A DNA stretch of 34,262 bases, from positions 1-34,262 of the forward strand of contig NZ_BMSK01000038.1 in assembly GCF_014649115.1 (NCBI RefSeq), in the 5' to 3' direction. Source of the stretch: Streptomyces eurythermus. GTDB taxonomy: Bacteria > Actinomycetota > Actinomycetes > Streptomycetales > Streptomycetaceae. Below are positions 1-8,160 of this stretch, piece by piece. The notes under the pieces are model-generated. The model ran no database searches, was not told the origin of the DNA, and was given only the letters and a program-made list of their open reading frames with translations. How positions within the stretch are numbered: position 1 is the stretch's first letter; each line of letters begins with the position of its first letter. A program made the position numbers and the translations under genes.

Positions 1-405
1 TTCGGGGTGACCCTGGACGAGGTGAACGCCATTCCGGTGTTCCCCTCGACGGCGAAGCTCATGGGATACCTGCGCCTGGCGGCGGATTCCCGCGGCCCCG
101 CCCCCACGACGGTCTGGGACTGGTTCGTGGAATGGTATTCCGACCGCTACAACCAGGTGATCACCAATGCCGCGGCCCGCGAATTCGGCCCGGAGTTCGT
201 CCGCGGTACGCAGTCCCACCTGGACTTCGACGAGTCGCACGACCACGACGAGCTGATGTTCCGCACCGTCTCCCGCGCCGTCGAGGTCTTCGGCACCGCG
301 GAACAGGCCTACGCGGACCTGGAGACGTACATCGACCTCATCGGTGACTACTTCGCCGAACTCCACGCGGCCACCGTGCGCACCGAAGAGCCCAGCCATG
401 TCTGA
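1..405 (+). CDS. Probable heme-oxygenase-like diiron oxidase (HDO), C-terminal part
   Basis: The reading frame is open to the left edge, so the 5' end lies outside the window; 134 residues remain. The fragment is all-helical in character and carries a His/Asp/Glu-rich helix (HLDFDESHDHDELMF, about two thirds along). This is what the last metal-binding helix of heme-oxygenase-fold diiron oxidases (the UndA, BesC and SznF central-domain superfamily) looks like. Such enzymes use a self-assembled di-iron site and O2 for N-oxygenation or C-C cleavage of amino-acid-like substrates. It is the first visible gene of a seven-gene operon and overlaps the next gene by 8 nt. A ferredoxin domain encoded two genes later is a plausible electron donor. 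The family call rests on a short segment without the first metal ligands, so it is moderate; substrate unknown. Confidence 0.55.
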   Translation, partial: FGVTLDEVNAIPVFPSTAKLMGYLRLAADSRGPAPTTVWDWFVEWYSDRYNQVITNAAAREFGPEFVRGTQSHLDFDESHDHDELMFRTVSRAVEVFGTAEQAYADLETYIDLIGDYFAELHAATVRTEEPSHV

Positions 406-1669
406 ACCGCAGACACCGCGGCACCCGTCCCGCCCGGCCGGACGCATTCTCGTGATCGAGCCGATGGCGTCGGGTCTGGAGATGCTGAAGGCCGCGCGTG
501 AGACCGGGCTGGAGGTCGTCGCCATCTCGGCGAACGAGGGCGACCGCGCGGTCCCGTCGGTGCTCGGGCAGCACATCGACCGCCTGATCGAGCTGGAGAC
601 CAACGACGAGCCGGCGCTGGTCGAGGCGGCGCTGCGGCTGCACGCCGAGGCACCGTTCCGCGCGGTGATCCCCGGCTTCGAGTTCTACGTCGACAGCGCC
701 GCCCGGCTGGCCGCCCGGCTCGGGCTGCCCGGACTGGACCCGGCCGCGGCGGAGCGGCTGCGGGACAAGGCCAGGATGCGTGCCGCCGTCGCCGCCGCCG
801 GACTGCGCGTCCCCCTTCACCAGGAGGCCCGGACCGCCGGCGAGCTGGACATGGCGGCCGACCACGTCGGTTTCCCCGCGGTGCTCAAGCCCACGACCTC
901 GGCGGGCAGCGTCCACGTCAGCCGCGTGGACAACCTGACGGACCTGCGCCGGGCGTACGCCTGGATGGCCGAGGACTCGCGTACGGACCTCGGGCGGGGG
1001 CTGGACGGCCGCGTCCTGCTGGAGGAGTACGTCGCCGGGCCCGAGGTCAGCGTCGAGGGCTACGTGGTCGACGGCGCGCCGGTGATCGTGTCGGTGACCG
1101 CCAAGGAGCTGGGGCCGGAGCCGTACTTCGTCGAGGTCGGCCACACGGTGCACCGGGACCTGGAGCCCGAGGAGCGGGCCCGGATCGACTCCTACGTCAC
1201 CGGCGTCTGCCAGGCCCTCGGCGTCACCCTGGGACCGTTCCACTGCGAGCTGCGGCTGCCCGCCGGGGACCCCGTGCTCATCGAGATCGGCGCCCGGCTG
1301 GCCGGCGACCACATCTGCGATCTCATCGAGCTGGCCACCGGTGTGTCCCTGCCGCGGATCATGCTCGCCGCGTACGCGGACCTGCCCCTCGAGGAGGTGG
1401 CGCCGGCCCGGGTGCCCTCCGCGAAGTACGCCGCGATCCACTTCTTCACGGCTCCGGGCCTGGCCACCCTTTCCCGGGTGGACGGCTGGGAGTCGATGAC
1501 GCGGGACGAGTCGGTCGTCGAGGCCGAGCTCTACCTCTCCCCGGGTGACGACGTTCCCCCCATGCAGGACTTCCGCGGACGCATCGGCCATGTGATCTAC
1601 CGGGCCGACTCCTTCGCCGACGCCGCCGCCGCCCGCGCGGCCTTCGGAAGGATGGTGCGCTTTGGCTGA
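398..1669 (+). CDS. ATP-grasp carboxylate-amine ligase
   Basis: The protein has 423 residues. An N-terminal Rossmann-like domain (RILVIEPMASG near residue 12) precedes a DK-R element and the ATP-grasp lysine region (GFPAVLKPTTSAGS, about residues 160-175). The Mg/ATP segment LIEIGARLAGDH lies near residue 300. Such enzymes join a carboxylate, activated as acyl phosphate, to an amine and often make dipeptides in antibiotic clusters (BacD-like L-amino acid ligases). The metal motif reads E-x-G-x-R instead of the textbook E-x-N-x-R, as in the next gene but unlike the ATP-grasp protein at 20217. The ATG at 398 overlaps the upstream stop; an in-frame ATG at 344 would run 62 nt into the previous gene and is less likely. 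Substrates cannot be read from sequence. Confidence 0.88.
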   Translation: MSEPQTPRHPSRPAGRILVIEPMASGLEMLKAARETGLEVVAISANEGDRAVPSVLGQHIDRLIELETNDEPALVEAALRLHAEAPFRAVIPGFEFYVDSAARLAARLGLPGLDPAAAERLRDKARMRAAVAAAGLRVPLHQEARTAGELDMAADHVGFPAVLKPTTSAGSVHVSRVDNLTDLRRAYAWMAEDSRTDLGRGLDGRVLLEEYVAGPEVSVEGYVVDGAPVIVSVTAKELGPEPYFVEVGHTVHRDLEPEERARIDSYVTGVCQALGVTLGPFHCELRLPAGDPVLIEIGARLAGDHICDLIELATGVSLPRIMLAAYADLPLEEVAPARVPSAKYAAIHFFTAPGLATLSRVDGWESMTRDESVVEAELYLSPGDDVPPMQDFRGRIGHVIYRADSFADAAAARAAFGRMVRFG

Positions 1670-2912
1670 CCGTCTCGGGCCCAGTTACCTCGTCCTGAAC
1701 CGCTACGACGACGAGTTCGGCGAGTACCACCGCTTCGTCGATCCCGACCGCTGCCGCCTGTTCTACCTCACCGTCCCCGACGGTCTGGGCGTTCTCGACA
1801 CGGAGAGCGCCTGGGAGACCGTCGTCGTCGACGACCTCGAGTACGAGACGGTCCTGCCCGTCGCCCAGCGGCTGGTCCGGCAGTACGGCGAGTTCGACGG
1901 CATCGTCGGTCTCTCCGAGTACGACCTGGTCACGGCGGCCCGGCTGCGTGACGCCCTCGGCGTCCCGGGCTGGAGCGAGGACTTCGTCCTGGGCTTCCGG
2001 GACAAGGTGCGCATGAAGCACCTGGTCGAGTCCGCCGGACTGCCGGTGCCGCGGTACACGGACCTGACCGGTCCCGCCGTCACGGCCGATCACGTCGTCT
2101 CCGAGGTCGGCCTGCCCGTCATCCTCAAACCGCGTGCGGGAGCGGCGTCGAACGGGGTGCTCCGGATCGACGACAAGGAGTCGCTGGAGCACGCCCTGCA
2201 GAGCGTGGAGCGCGGCGCGTACGAGTGCGAGGAGTACGTCGCCGGCGAGATCTACCACGTGGACGGCGTCCGGCGCGGCGGCGGCTTCCACTTCGTCAGC
2301 GCGTCGGTCTACGTCAACACCTGCCTGGAGTTCGCCCAGGGGCTGCCGCTGGGGTCCGTGCTGCTGGACCCGGGGCCGCGCCGGGACGAGACGGTGGCGT
2401 TCGCGGCCGCGTGTCTGGACGCGCTGGCGCTGGACGACGGCCCGTTCCATCTGGAGCTGATGCGCCGGCCCTCCGGCGAACTGGTGTTCCTGGAGGTCGG
2501 GCTGCGGCCGGGCGGGGCCGAGGTGGCCTTCATCCACCGGGACCTGTACGGCATCGATCTGATGGGAGAGGCGTTCCGGGCCACCCTGGGTCTGCCGCCG
2601 CTCACCGCCGCCGAGGAGTTCCCGCGCCACCGGGCGGGCGGCTGGGCCCTGATGCCCGAGCCGCGTCCCCTGCCCAGCCGGGTCGTCGGGTGCCGGCCGG
2701 TGCGGGAGGAGATCCCCGAGGTGTACGAGGAGATCGTGCCGGCGGTGGGCGAGGTCTTCGACGGCACCGGCGGATACGGCCACGTCGGCGGGCGGTTCCG
2801 GCTCCGGGGCGCGGACGAGCGGGCCGTACGCGCGGCCGTGCTGCGGATCATGGACCGCTACCACCTGGACGCCGAGCCGGTGGCCGCGCGGACGGAACGG
2901 ATCACCACGTGA
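1662..2912 (+). CDS. ATP-grasp ligase (second of a tandem pair)
   Basis: A 416-residue protein starting at TTG (1662), 8 nt inside the upstream gene, with a purine-rich GGAAGG about 10 nt before it. The N-terminal domain (YLVLNRYDDEF...) differs from its neighbour. The ATP-grasp core is clear: DKVRMKHLVESAGLPVP, then LPVILKPRAGAASNG (about residues 150-165), and FLEVGLRPGGAE near residue 277. Like the preceding enzyme it has E-x-G-x-R. Tandem ATP-grasp genes usually perform successive ligations, or one primes and the other extends. The surrounding acetylglutamate synthase and kinase genes hint at an arginine- or glutamate-family substrate, which is inference. The protein is too divergent from its neighbour to be a recent duplicate. 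Confidence 0.86.
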   Translation: MADRLGPSYLVLNRYDDEFGEYHRFVDPDRCRLFYLTVPDGLGVLDTESAWETVVVDDLEYETVLPVAQRLVRQYGEFDGIVGLSEYDLVTAARLRDALGVPGWSEDFVLGFRDKVRMKHLVESAGLPVPRYTDLTGPAVTADHVVSEVGLPVILKPRAGAASNGVLRIDDKESLEHALQSVERGAYECEEYVAGEIYHVDGVRRGGGFHFVSASVYVNTCLEFAQGLPLGSVLLDPGPRRDETVAFAAACLDALALDDGPFHLELMRRPSGELVFLEVGLRPGGAEVAFIHRDLYGIDLMGEAFRATLGLPPLTAAEEFPRHRAGGWALMPEPRPLPSRVVGCRPVREEIPEVYEEIVPAVGEVFDGTGGYGHVGGRFRLRGADERAVRAAVLRIMDRYHLDAEPVAARTERITT

Positions 2913-3694
2913 CCAAGGCACTCTTCCTCACCCTGAGCAAGGGCGGCGACGAACTGGTCGACGTGGAGTTCCGGGCCGCCACCGCGGCCGACGCGGACGC
3001 CGTGCACGCCCTGTCCACGCCGTTCATGGCCGACGGATCGCTGGTCCCCCGCACCCGGGAGACCTACGCGACCGCCGTCGAGGAGTTCTTCGTCCTCGAC
3101 ATCGAGGGCCAGATCGTGGCCTGTGCCGGTGCCGCCAGGGACGGCTCCTGGGCCGAGGTCTACAACTTCGCCGTCCATGAGAAGTGGCACGGCCACGGCC
3201 TCGGGCATGTGCTCCTCGCCAGCCTGATCATGGCCCTGCACGCCGAGAAGGTCGAGGAGGTGGTGCTCTTCTCCAGCACCACGGTCCGCTGGTTCGAGCG
3301 GCACGGCTTCGAGCGGATGGACGAGTCCGAGCTCCCGGCGGGCCGGATCGAGCGCATCGACCGCGAACGCGGGTCGGTGCCGCTGCGGCGGCGCACGCTG
3401 CGCGGGTACGACGCACCGGACGTGCTGGCCCGCATGAGGGGGCTGCGGGTGCGGTTCGAACGCTCCGGTGCCGAGTTCGCCTGGGACGGCGACTTCGACT
3501 CGCTCCTGCAGTTCACCGACCATCACGGCATCGAGACGGACTCGCGCTGCTGGGCGGGCGCCTGCGGTACCTGCCGTACCCGCCTGAAGAAGGGCACGGT
3601 CCACTACCACACCGAGCCCGGCGCGGATCTGGCGGGCGGGGAAGTCCTGCTGTGCACCGCTCAGCCGGTGACCGACCTGGTGCTGGACCTGTGA
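2909..3694 (+). CDS. N-acetylglutamate-synthase-like GNAT fused to a [2Fe-2S] ferredoxin domain
   Basis: A 261-residue protein with a GTG start overlapping the upstream stop (GTGA). Residues about 20-150 form a GNAT acetyltransferase close to the short actinobacterial N-acetylglutamate synthases (GSLVPRTRETY, EEFFVLDIEGQIVACAGA, acetyl-CoA loop HGHGLGHVLL, WFERHGFERM). Residues about 170-261 form a ferredoxin domain with Cys214-x4-Cys219-x2-Cys222-x26-Cys249 and a C-terminal LVLDL, the pattern of phthalate-dioxygenase-reductase-type [2Fe-2S] domains. All four cluster ligands are present, so it should bind a cluster. The combination is unusual: acetyl transfer needs no electrons. The ferredoxin may serve the diiron oxidase two genes upstream or the MOSC protein at 12097. 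The acyl acceptor could be glutamate or an amino-acid analogue. Confidence 0.85.
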   Translation: MTKALFLTLSKGGDELVDVEFRAATAADADAVHALSTPFMADGSLVPRTRETYATAVEEFFVLDIEGQIVACAGAARDGSWAEVYNFAVHEKWHGHGLGHVLLASLIMALHAEKVEEVVLFSSTTVRWFERHGFERMDESELPAGRIERIDRERGSVPLRRRTLRGYDAPDVLARMRGLRVRFERSGAEFAWDGDFDSLLQFTDHHGIETDSRCWAGACGTCRTRLKKGTVHYHTEPGADLAGGEVLLCTAQPVTDLVLDL

Positions 3695-5262
3695 GCGGTT
3701 CCGAGCGGCGGGCGGAAGGCCCCCGGGCGGCGACGGGTCCGGTGCTCAGGATCGGGACCGGGCGGGCGGAGTCCCTCGACCCGGCGACCTGCATCGATCA
3801 CGAGGGCGCCCTGGTCCTGGGGGTCCTGGCCGACCCGCTGGTCGACTACGAGCCCGCCACGGGACGGCTGCGCCCCGCCGCCGCACGCTCCTGGGACGTC
3901 GCCCCGGACGGCAGGAGCGTCTCGTTCGCGCTGCGCCCGGAGGTGGCCTTCCACCACGGCCGTGCGGTCACCGCCGAGGACTACGTGTACGCGCTGTCCC
4001 GGGTGGTCCGTCCGTCCACCGGCTCGCAGATCGCCTACCACCTCTCGGTGATCGAGGGCTTCGAGGACGTCCGGGCCGGGCGGGCGACCACCCTCGCCGG
4101 AGTGCGGGCCGCCGGGAAGCTGCGCCTGGAGGTCTCCCTCACCCGGCCCTTCCACGAGATCGCCGCCGTGTTCAGCCACCGCGTCACCGCCGCCGTCCCC
4201 CGCGAACTGTGCGAGGGCGACCCGGACGGCACCTTCCGGCAGTGGCCGGCCGGCACCGGGCCCTACCGGGTGAACCGCGCGGCCTCCGACGGCCGCCGGC
4301 TCGTCCTCGATCGGTTCACCGGCTACCACGGGGCCAACGAGGCTCATCCGGACGGCGGGCGCGGCCGGGTCGACAGGATCGAGTTCCACTACGTCGAGGA
4401 CGAGGACACCGCCTACGAGGCGTGGCGGACGGGCGGGCTGGACCTCGTCGAGATCACCGGCCCCCGGGCCGCGGACGCGCGCCGCCATGAGGAGTCGTAC
4501 CACCTCACCCCCTGTGCCTCGCTGACGTATCTGGGCTTCCCCGTGACGGTGGCGCCCTTCGACGATCCCGTGGTGCGCCGGGCCGTGGCCATGGGCATCG
4601 ACCGGCGGCGGCTGTGCGAGGAGGCGGGCGGCGGCGAGTTCCCCCTGGCGCGCGGGATGGTGCCGCCCCGGCTGTCCGGCGACGGCGCGGTGCACACGCC
4701 GCTGGACGGCATCGGCTTCGACCCCGCCCGGGCCCGCGCGCTGCTGGCCGGGCGCGGGATACGGCCACGGAAGGTGTCCCTCGTCCATGACGCGGACAAG
4801 GGCCACGAGGCGTGGGTGGGCCTGGTCGCCGGTCAGCTGCGGGACAACCTCGGCTGGGAGGTCGAGCGGCGGGCGCTGCCCCGTTCCGCGTACCTGCGCT
4901 GGCTCGAACGTCCCGACGCCCTGTTCCGGGCGACCTGGGTGAGCGACTACCCCTCGCCCGACACGGTGCTGGCCCCGCTCTTCCACTCCGGCTCCGTCGG
5001 AGGAGGCGGCAACTACACCGGCTATCGCGACGCCCGGGTCGACGCGCTGATCGACTCGGCGCGGGGCCTGTCCGACCCCGTCGCCCGCCGGTCCCGTTAC
5101 CGGGAGGCGGAGGCGGCGGTCTGTGCCGACCTGCCCGTTCTGCCGCTGTGGTACGGCGTGACGCGCCATCTGATCGCCGGCCCGGTGACCGCCGCGGACG
5201 GCGTCCTCATCGACCTCTTCGGGGCGCCCTCGCCCCGTGCGTTCGGAAGAAGTGAGACGTGA
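3691..5262 (+). CDS. Family 5 peptide/nickel-type substrate-binding protein lacking a signal peptide
   Basis: A 523-residue protein with a GTG start overlapping the upstream stop by 4 nt. The fold is that of the DppA/OppA solute-binding family: GTGRAESLDPATCIDHEGALV at the start, WDVAPDGRSVSFALRPEVAFHHG, TAEDYVYALSRVV, GTGPYRV, and later FDDPVVRRAVAMGIDRRRL and WVSDYPSPDTVLAPLF. The N-terminus has neither a hydrophobic segment nor a lipobox cysteine, and no permease or ATPase genes follow. It is therefore predicted to stay in the cytoplasm, unlike transporter-associated members. It might bind a peptide intermediate or product inside the cell, for sequestration or for presentation to the adjacent peptidase. 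The family is clear; the role is unknown. Confidence 0.85.
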   Translation: MSGSERRAEGPRAATGPVLRIGTGRAESLDPATCIDHEGALVLGVLADPLVDYEPATGRLRPAAARSWDVAPDGRSVSFALRPEVAFHHGRAVTAEDYVYALSRVVRPSTGSQIAYHLSVIEGFEDVRAGRATTLAGVRAAGKLRLEVSLTRPFHEIAAVFSHRVTAAVPRELCEGDPDGTFRQWPAGTGPYRVNRAASDGRRLVLDRFTGYHGANEAHPDGGRGRVDRIEFHYVEDEDTAYEAWRTGGLDLVEITGPRAADARRHEESYHLTPCASLTYLGFPVTVAPFDDPVVRRAVAMGIDRRRLCEEAGGGEFPLARGMVPPRLSGDGAVHTPLDGIGFDPARARALLAGRGIRPRKVSLVHDADKGHEAWVGLVAGQLRDNLGWEVERRALPRSAYLRWLERPDALFRATWVSDYPSPDTVLAPLFHSGSVGGGGNYTGYRDARVDALIDSARGLSDPVARRSRYREAEAAVCADLPVLPLWYGVTRHLIAGPVTAADGVLIDLFGAPSPRAFGRSET

Positions 5263-7229
5263 ACACCCCCGTTGTCGCACCCTTCGGTACGTGGGACTCG
5301 CCGGTGACCTCCCGGCTCGCCGCGCGTGACGGCCGTCCCCCGGACAGCGTGCGCTGGCTGGGCGAGGAGCTGTGGTGGGCCGAGCCCCGGCCCGCCGAGG
5401 GCGGCAGGACCACCCTGATGCGCCGCGCCGGCGACGGCGTCCCCCGGCCCGTGCTGCCACTGCCGTGGAGCGCGCGCACCCGGGTGACCGAGTACGGCGG
5501 GTCCGCCTGGACCGGTGCGCACGGCCCCGACGGCCCCCTCGTGGTGTTCGTCAACGAGTCCGACCAGCGTCTGTACCGGTGGACGCCGGGGCAGGAGCCG
5601 AGGCCGCTGACCCCGCCGGGCGACCGGCCCGCGGCGCTGCGCCATGCCGATCCCGTCATCCCCCCGGGCCGGGACGAGGTCTGGTGCGTGCGGGAGGAGC
5701 ACTTCGGTCCCGGCCCGCAGGACGTGCGCCGCGCCGTCGTCGCCGTACCGCTGGACGCGACGGCGGCCGCGAACCGCGCGGCGATACGGGAGCTGGCCCG
5801 CGGCCGCTTCCTGACGGGGGTGAAGGTCTCGCCCGACGGCCGGTACGCGGCCTGGCTCGGCTGGGAGCACCCCGCGATGCCGTGGGACGCGGCGGACCTG
5901 CGCGTGGCCCGTATCACCGAGGACGGCGGGTTCGCCGAGGCGCGCACGCTGTGCGGAGGCCCCGGGGAACCGGTCGCGCAGGTCGAGTGGAGCGACTCGG
6001 ACACGCTGCTCGTGGCGATGGACCGGACCGGCTGGTGGAACATCCACCGCGTGGCCCGGGACTCCGGGACGGTGAGCGAGGTGTGCCCCCGGGAGGAGGA
6101 GTTCGCCGGTCCGCTGTGGCGGCTCGGCTCCCGCTGGTTCGCCCCGCTCGACGGCCGGCGGGTGGCCATACTGCACGGCACCGGGCCGCTGGCCCTCGGC
6201 GTCCTGGACCTGGAGACCGGGGAGCTGTCCCCGGCGGCCGGGGACCGCACCGAATGGACGCCGACGCTCGCCGTCGCGGGTTCGACGGTGGCCGGTGTCG
6301 CGGCGAGTCCGCTGACCGGCTTCGACGTCGTCTGCGTGGACACGGCCACCGGGCGGACCGAGGCGGTGGGCACCCCGCACCGCGATGTGGTGGACCCCGC
6401 CTATCTGCCGCGGCCGCGGCACAGGACGTTCCCCTCGGCGGACGGCCGCTCGGTGCACGCCTACGTCTTCCCGCCCACGAACCCGCGCCACCGGGGCGGG
6501 GACGAGCCGCCCCCCTTCATCGTCTGGCCGCACGGCGGCCCCACCAACCGCTTCCTGATGGGCCGCGATCTGACCGTCGCGTACTTCACCAGCCGCGGCA
6601 TCGGCGTCGTCCAGGTCGACTACGCGGGCTCCACCGGATACGGCCGGGCCTACCGGGAGCGCCTCAACGGCCGGTGGGGGGTGGCCGACGTGGAGGACTG
6701 CGAGGCCGTCGCCCGCGCGCTCGCCGACGAGGGCACCGCCGACCCGCGCCGGATCGTCATCCGGGGTGCCAGCGCCGGGGGCTGGACGGCCGCCGTCTCC
6801 CTCGCGGTCACCGACACCTACCGGTGCGCGGTCCTGTACTTCCCCGTCCTCAGCCTCTCCGAGTGGGCCGCCCAGGACACCCACGACCTGGAGTCGCACT
6901 ACCTCACCACCCTCGTCGGCGGGCCCGAGGAGATCAGGGAGCGCTGCGCGGAGCGTTCGCCGGTGAACCTGACGGACCGGCTCACCGCGCCGTTCCTGCT
7001 GGTGCAGGGGCTCCAGGACGCGGTGTGCCCGCCGGTGCAGTGCGAGCGGTTCCTGGAGCGGGTCCGGGAGCGGGGAGTGCCGCACACGTACCTCACGTTC
7101 CCCACGGAGGGCCACGGTTTCCGCGACGAGGAGACCCTGACGCGCTCGCTGGAGGCGGAACTCTCCCTCTACGGCGATGTGCTGGGATTCGAGACGAAGG
7201 ACGTGACCGGTGCCGAACTCCCCCGCTGA
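5259..7229 (+). CDS. S9 family (prolyl oligopeptidase-like) serine peptidase
   Basis: A 656-residue protein with a GTG start overlapping the upstream stop (GTGA). The N-terminal two thirds show repeated WD-like segments consistent with the seven-bladed propeller that gates this family. The C-terminal alpha/beta-hydrolase domain has the nucleophile motif GASAGG (Ser505), the acid in QGLQDAVCPP (Asp587) and the histidine in EGHGF (His619), so the triad looks intact. The best fit is the dipeptidyl/acylaminoacyl peptidase (S9C) branch. There is no signal peptide, so it should act in the cytosol on short peptides. In this cluster it is the only obvious peptidase. It could trim the 22-residue peptide encoded at 14457, or hydrolyse a peptide pro-drug for self-protection; both are inference. 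Confidence 0.9.
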   Translation: MNTPVVAPFGTWDSPVTSRLAARDGRPPDSVRWLGEELWWAEPRPAEGGRTTLMRRAGDGVPRPVLPLPWSARTRVTEYGGSAWTGAHGPDGPLVVFVNESDQRLYRWTPGQEPRPLTPPGDRPAALRHADPVIPPGRDEVWCVREEHFGPGPQDVRRAVVAVPLDATAAANRAAIRELARGRFLTGVKVSPDGRYAAWLGWEHPAMPWDAADLRVARITEDGGFAEARTLCGGPGEPVAQVEWSDSDTLLVAMDRTGWWNIHRVARDSGTVSEVCPREEEFAGPLWRLGSRWFAPLDGRRVAILHGTGPLALGVLDLETGELSPAAGDRTEWTPTLAVAGSTVAGVAASPLTGFDVVCVDTATGRTEAVGTPHRDVVDPAYLPRPRHRTFPSADGRSVHAYVFPPTNPRHRGGDEPPPFIVWPHGGPTNRFLMGRDLTVAYFTSRGIGVVQVDYAGSTGYGRAYRERLNGRWGVADVEDCEAVARALADEGTADPRRIVIRGASAGGWTAAVSLAVTDTYRCAVLYFPVLSLSEWAAQDTHDLESHYLTTLVGGPEEIRERCAERSPVNLTDRLTAPFLLVQGLQDAVCPPVQCERFLERVRERGVPHTYLTFPTEGHGFRDEETLTRSLEAELSLYGDVLGFETKDVTGAELPR

Positions 7230-8160
7230 CACCCGGCCGGCCCCCGCCCGCCCCGCCGAGTCGCCGGTCCATGTCCACGTCCCCCAGGCCCGGGCGCTGG
7301 CCAGACTGCTGCCACGGCTGCGGGAACTCGAGGGCCGTACCGTCGTCGTCAAGATCGGCGGCCACGCCATGCTCCGCGCGGACCTCACCCGGGCGTTCGC
7401 CGAGGACGTCATGCTGCTGCGCTACGCGGGGCTCAGACCGGTGGTCGTGCACGGCGGCGGCCCGCAGATCAGCGCGCACTGCGAGCGGCTCGGCATCGAG
7501 CCGGCGTTCCGGTCGGGCCTGCGGGTGACCACCGCCGAGACGATCGACGTGGTCCGGATGGTGCTGGCCGGCCAGGTACAGCGCACGCTGGTCGGCCTGC
7601 TGAACGAGTACGCGCCGGTCGCCGTCGGCATGACCGGTGAGGACGCCCGCACGTTCACCGCCGTCCGGCGGTACGCGGAGGCGGGCGGGGAGCGCGTCGA
7701 CATCGGCCTGGTGGGCGATGTGGCGGAGGTGGACCCGGGGGTGGTGGCCGATCACCTCGCCGCCGGCCGGATTCCCGTGGTCTCCGGGCCGGCGCCCGGC
7801 ACCGACGGGCGCGTCTACAACGTGAACGCCGACACGGCGGCCGCCGCGCTGGCCGCCGCCCTGGGCGCCGACCGGCTCACCGTGCTGACCGACGTCCCGG
7901 GCATCCTGCGCGACTGGCCGGAGCCGGGGCCGGTGTGGGACCGGCTGACGGTCTCCCAGGCCCGCGGCATCCAGCCCGGACTGTCCGGCGGCATGCTGCC
8001 GAAACTCGAGGCCTGTCTGCGCGCCGTCACCGCGGGCGTGGCGGAGGCGCACATCCTGGACGGCCGTGACGAGCACGCGTTGCTGCTGTCCTACTTCGCC
8101 GACGAACCGCTGGGCACCCTTCTCGTGCCGGACGACGACGTCAGTCGGCGTCCGGCATGA
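7210..8160 (+). CDS. argB: Acetylglutamate kinase (ArgB-like)
   Basis: A 316-residue amino acid kinase. The N-acetylglutamate kinase signatures are present: VVVKIGGHAM (phosphate-binding Lys and Gly), VVVHGGGPQIS, FRSGLRVTT, VNADTAAAALA, and the LSGGMLPKLEACL segment before the C-terminus. The enzyme phosphorylates the gamma-carboxylate of N-acetylglutamate, the arginine-controlled step of arginine synthesis. It starts at GTG 7210, 20 nt inside the peptidase gene, with GAAGGA upstream, and about 25 Pro/Ala-rich residues precede the domain. A chromosomal argB normally sits with argC/J/D, so this copy among biosynthetic genes is likely an extra one. It could raise arginine supply, act on an analogue, or be a resistant variant. 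It is the last gene of the operon and converges on the regulator with a 20-nt overlap. Confidence 0.88.
   Translation: MPNSPADTRPAPARPAESPVHVHVPQARALARLLPRLRELEGRTVVVKIGGHAMLRADLTRAFAEDVMLLRYAGLRPVVVHGGGPQISAHCERLGIEPAFRSGLRVTTAETIDVVRMVLAGQVQRTLVGLLNEYAPVAVGMTGEDARTFTAVRRYAEAGGERVDIGLVGDVAEVDPGVVADHLAAGRIPVVSGPAPGTDGRVYNVNADTAAAALAAALGADRLTVLTDVPGILRDWPEPGPVWDRLTVSQARGIQPGLSGGMLPKLEACLRAVTAGVAEAHILDGRDEHALLLSYFADEPLGTLLVPDDDVSRRPA

Noticed and set aside
3691..5262. Left part of an ABC peptide importer
   Set aside because: No permease or ATPase genes follow and the binding protein lacks a signal peptide.
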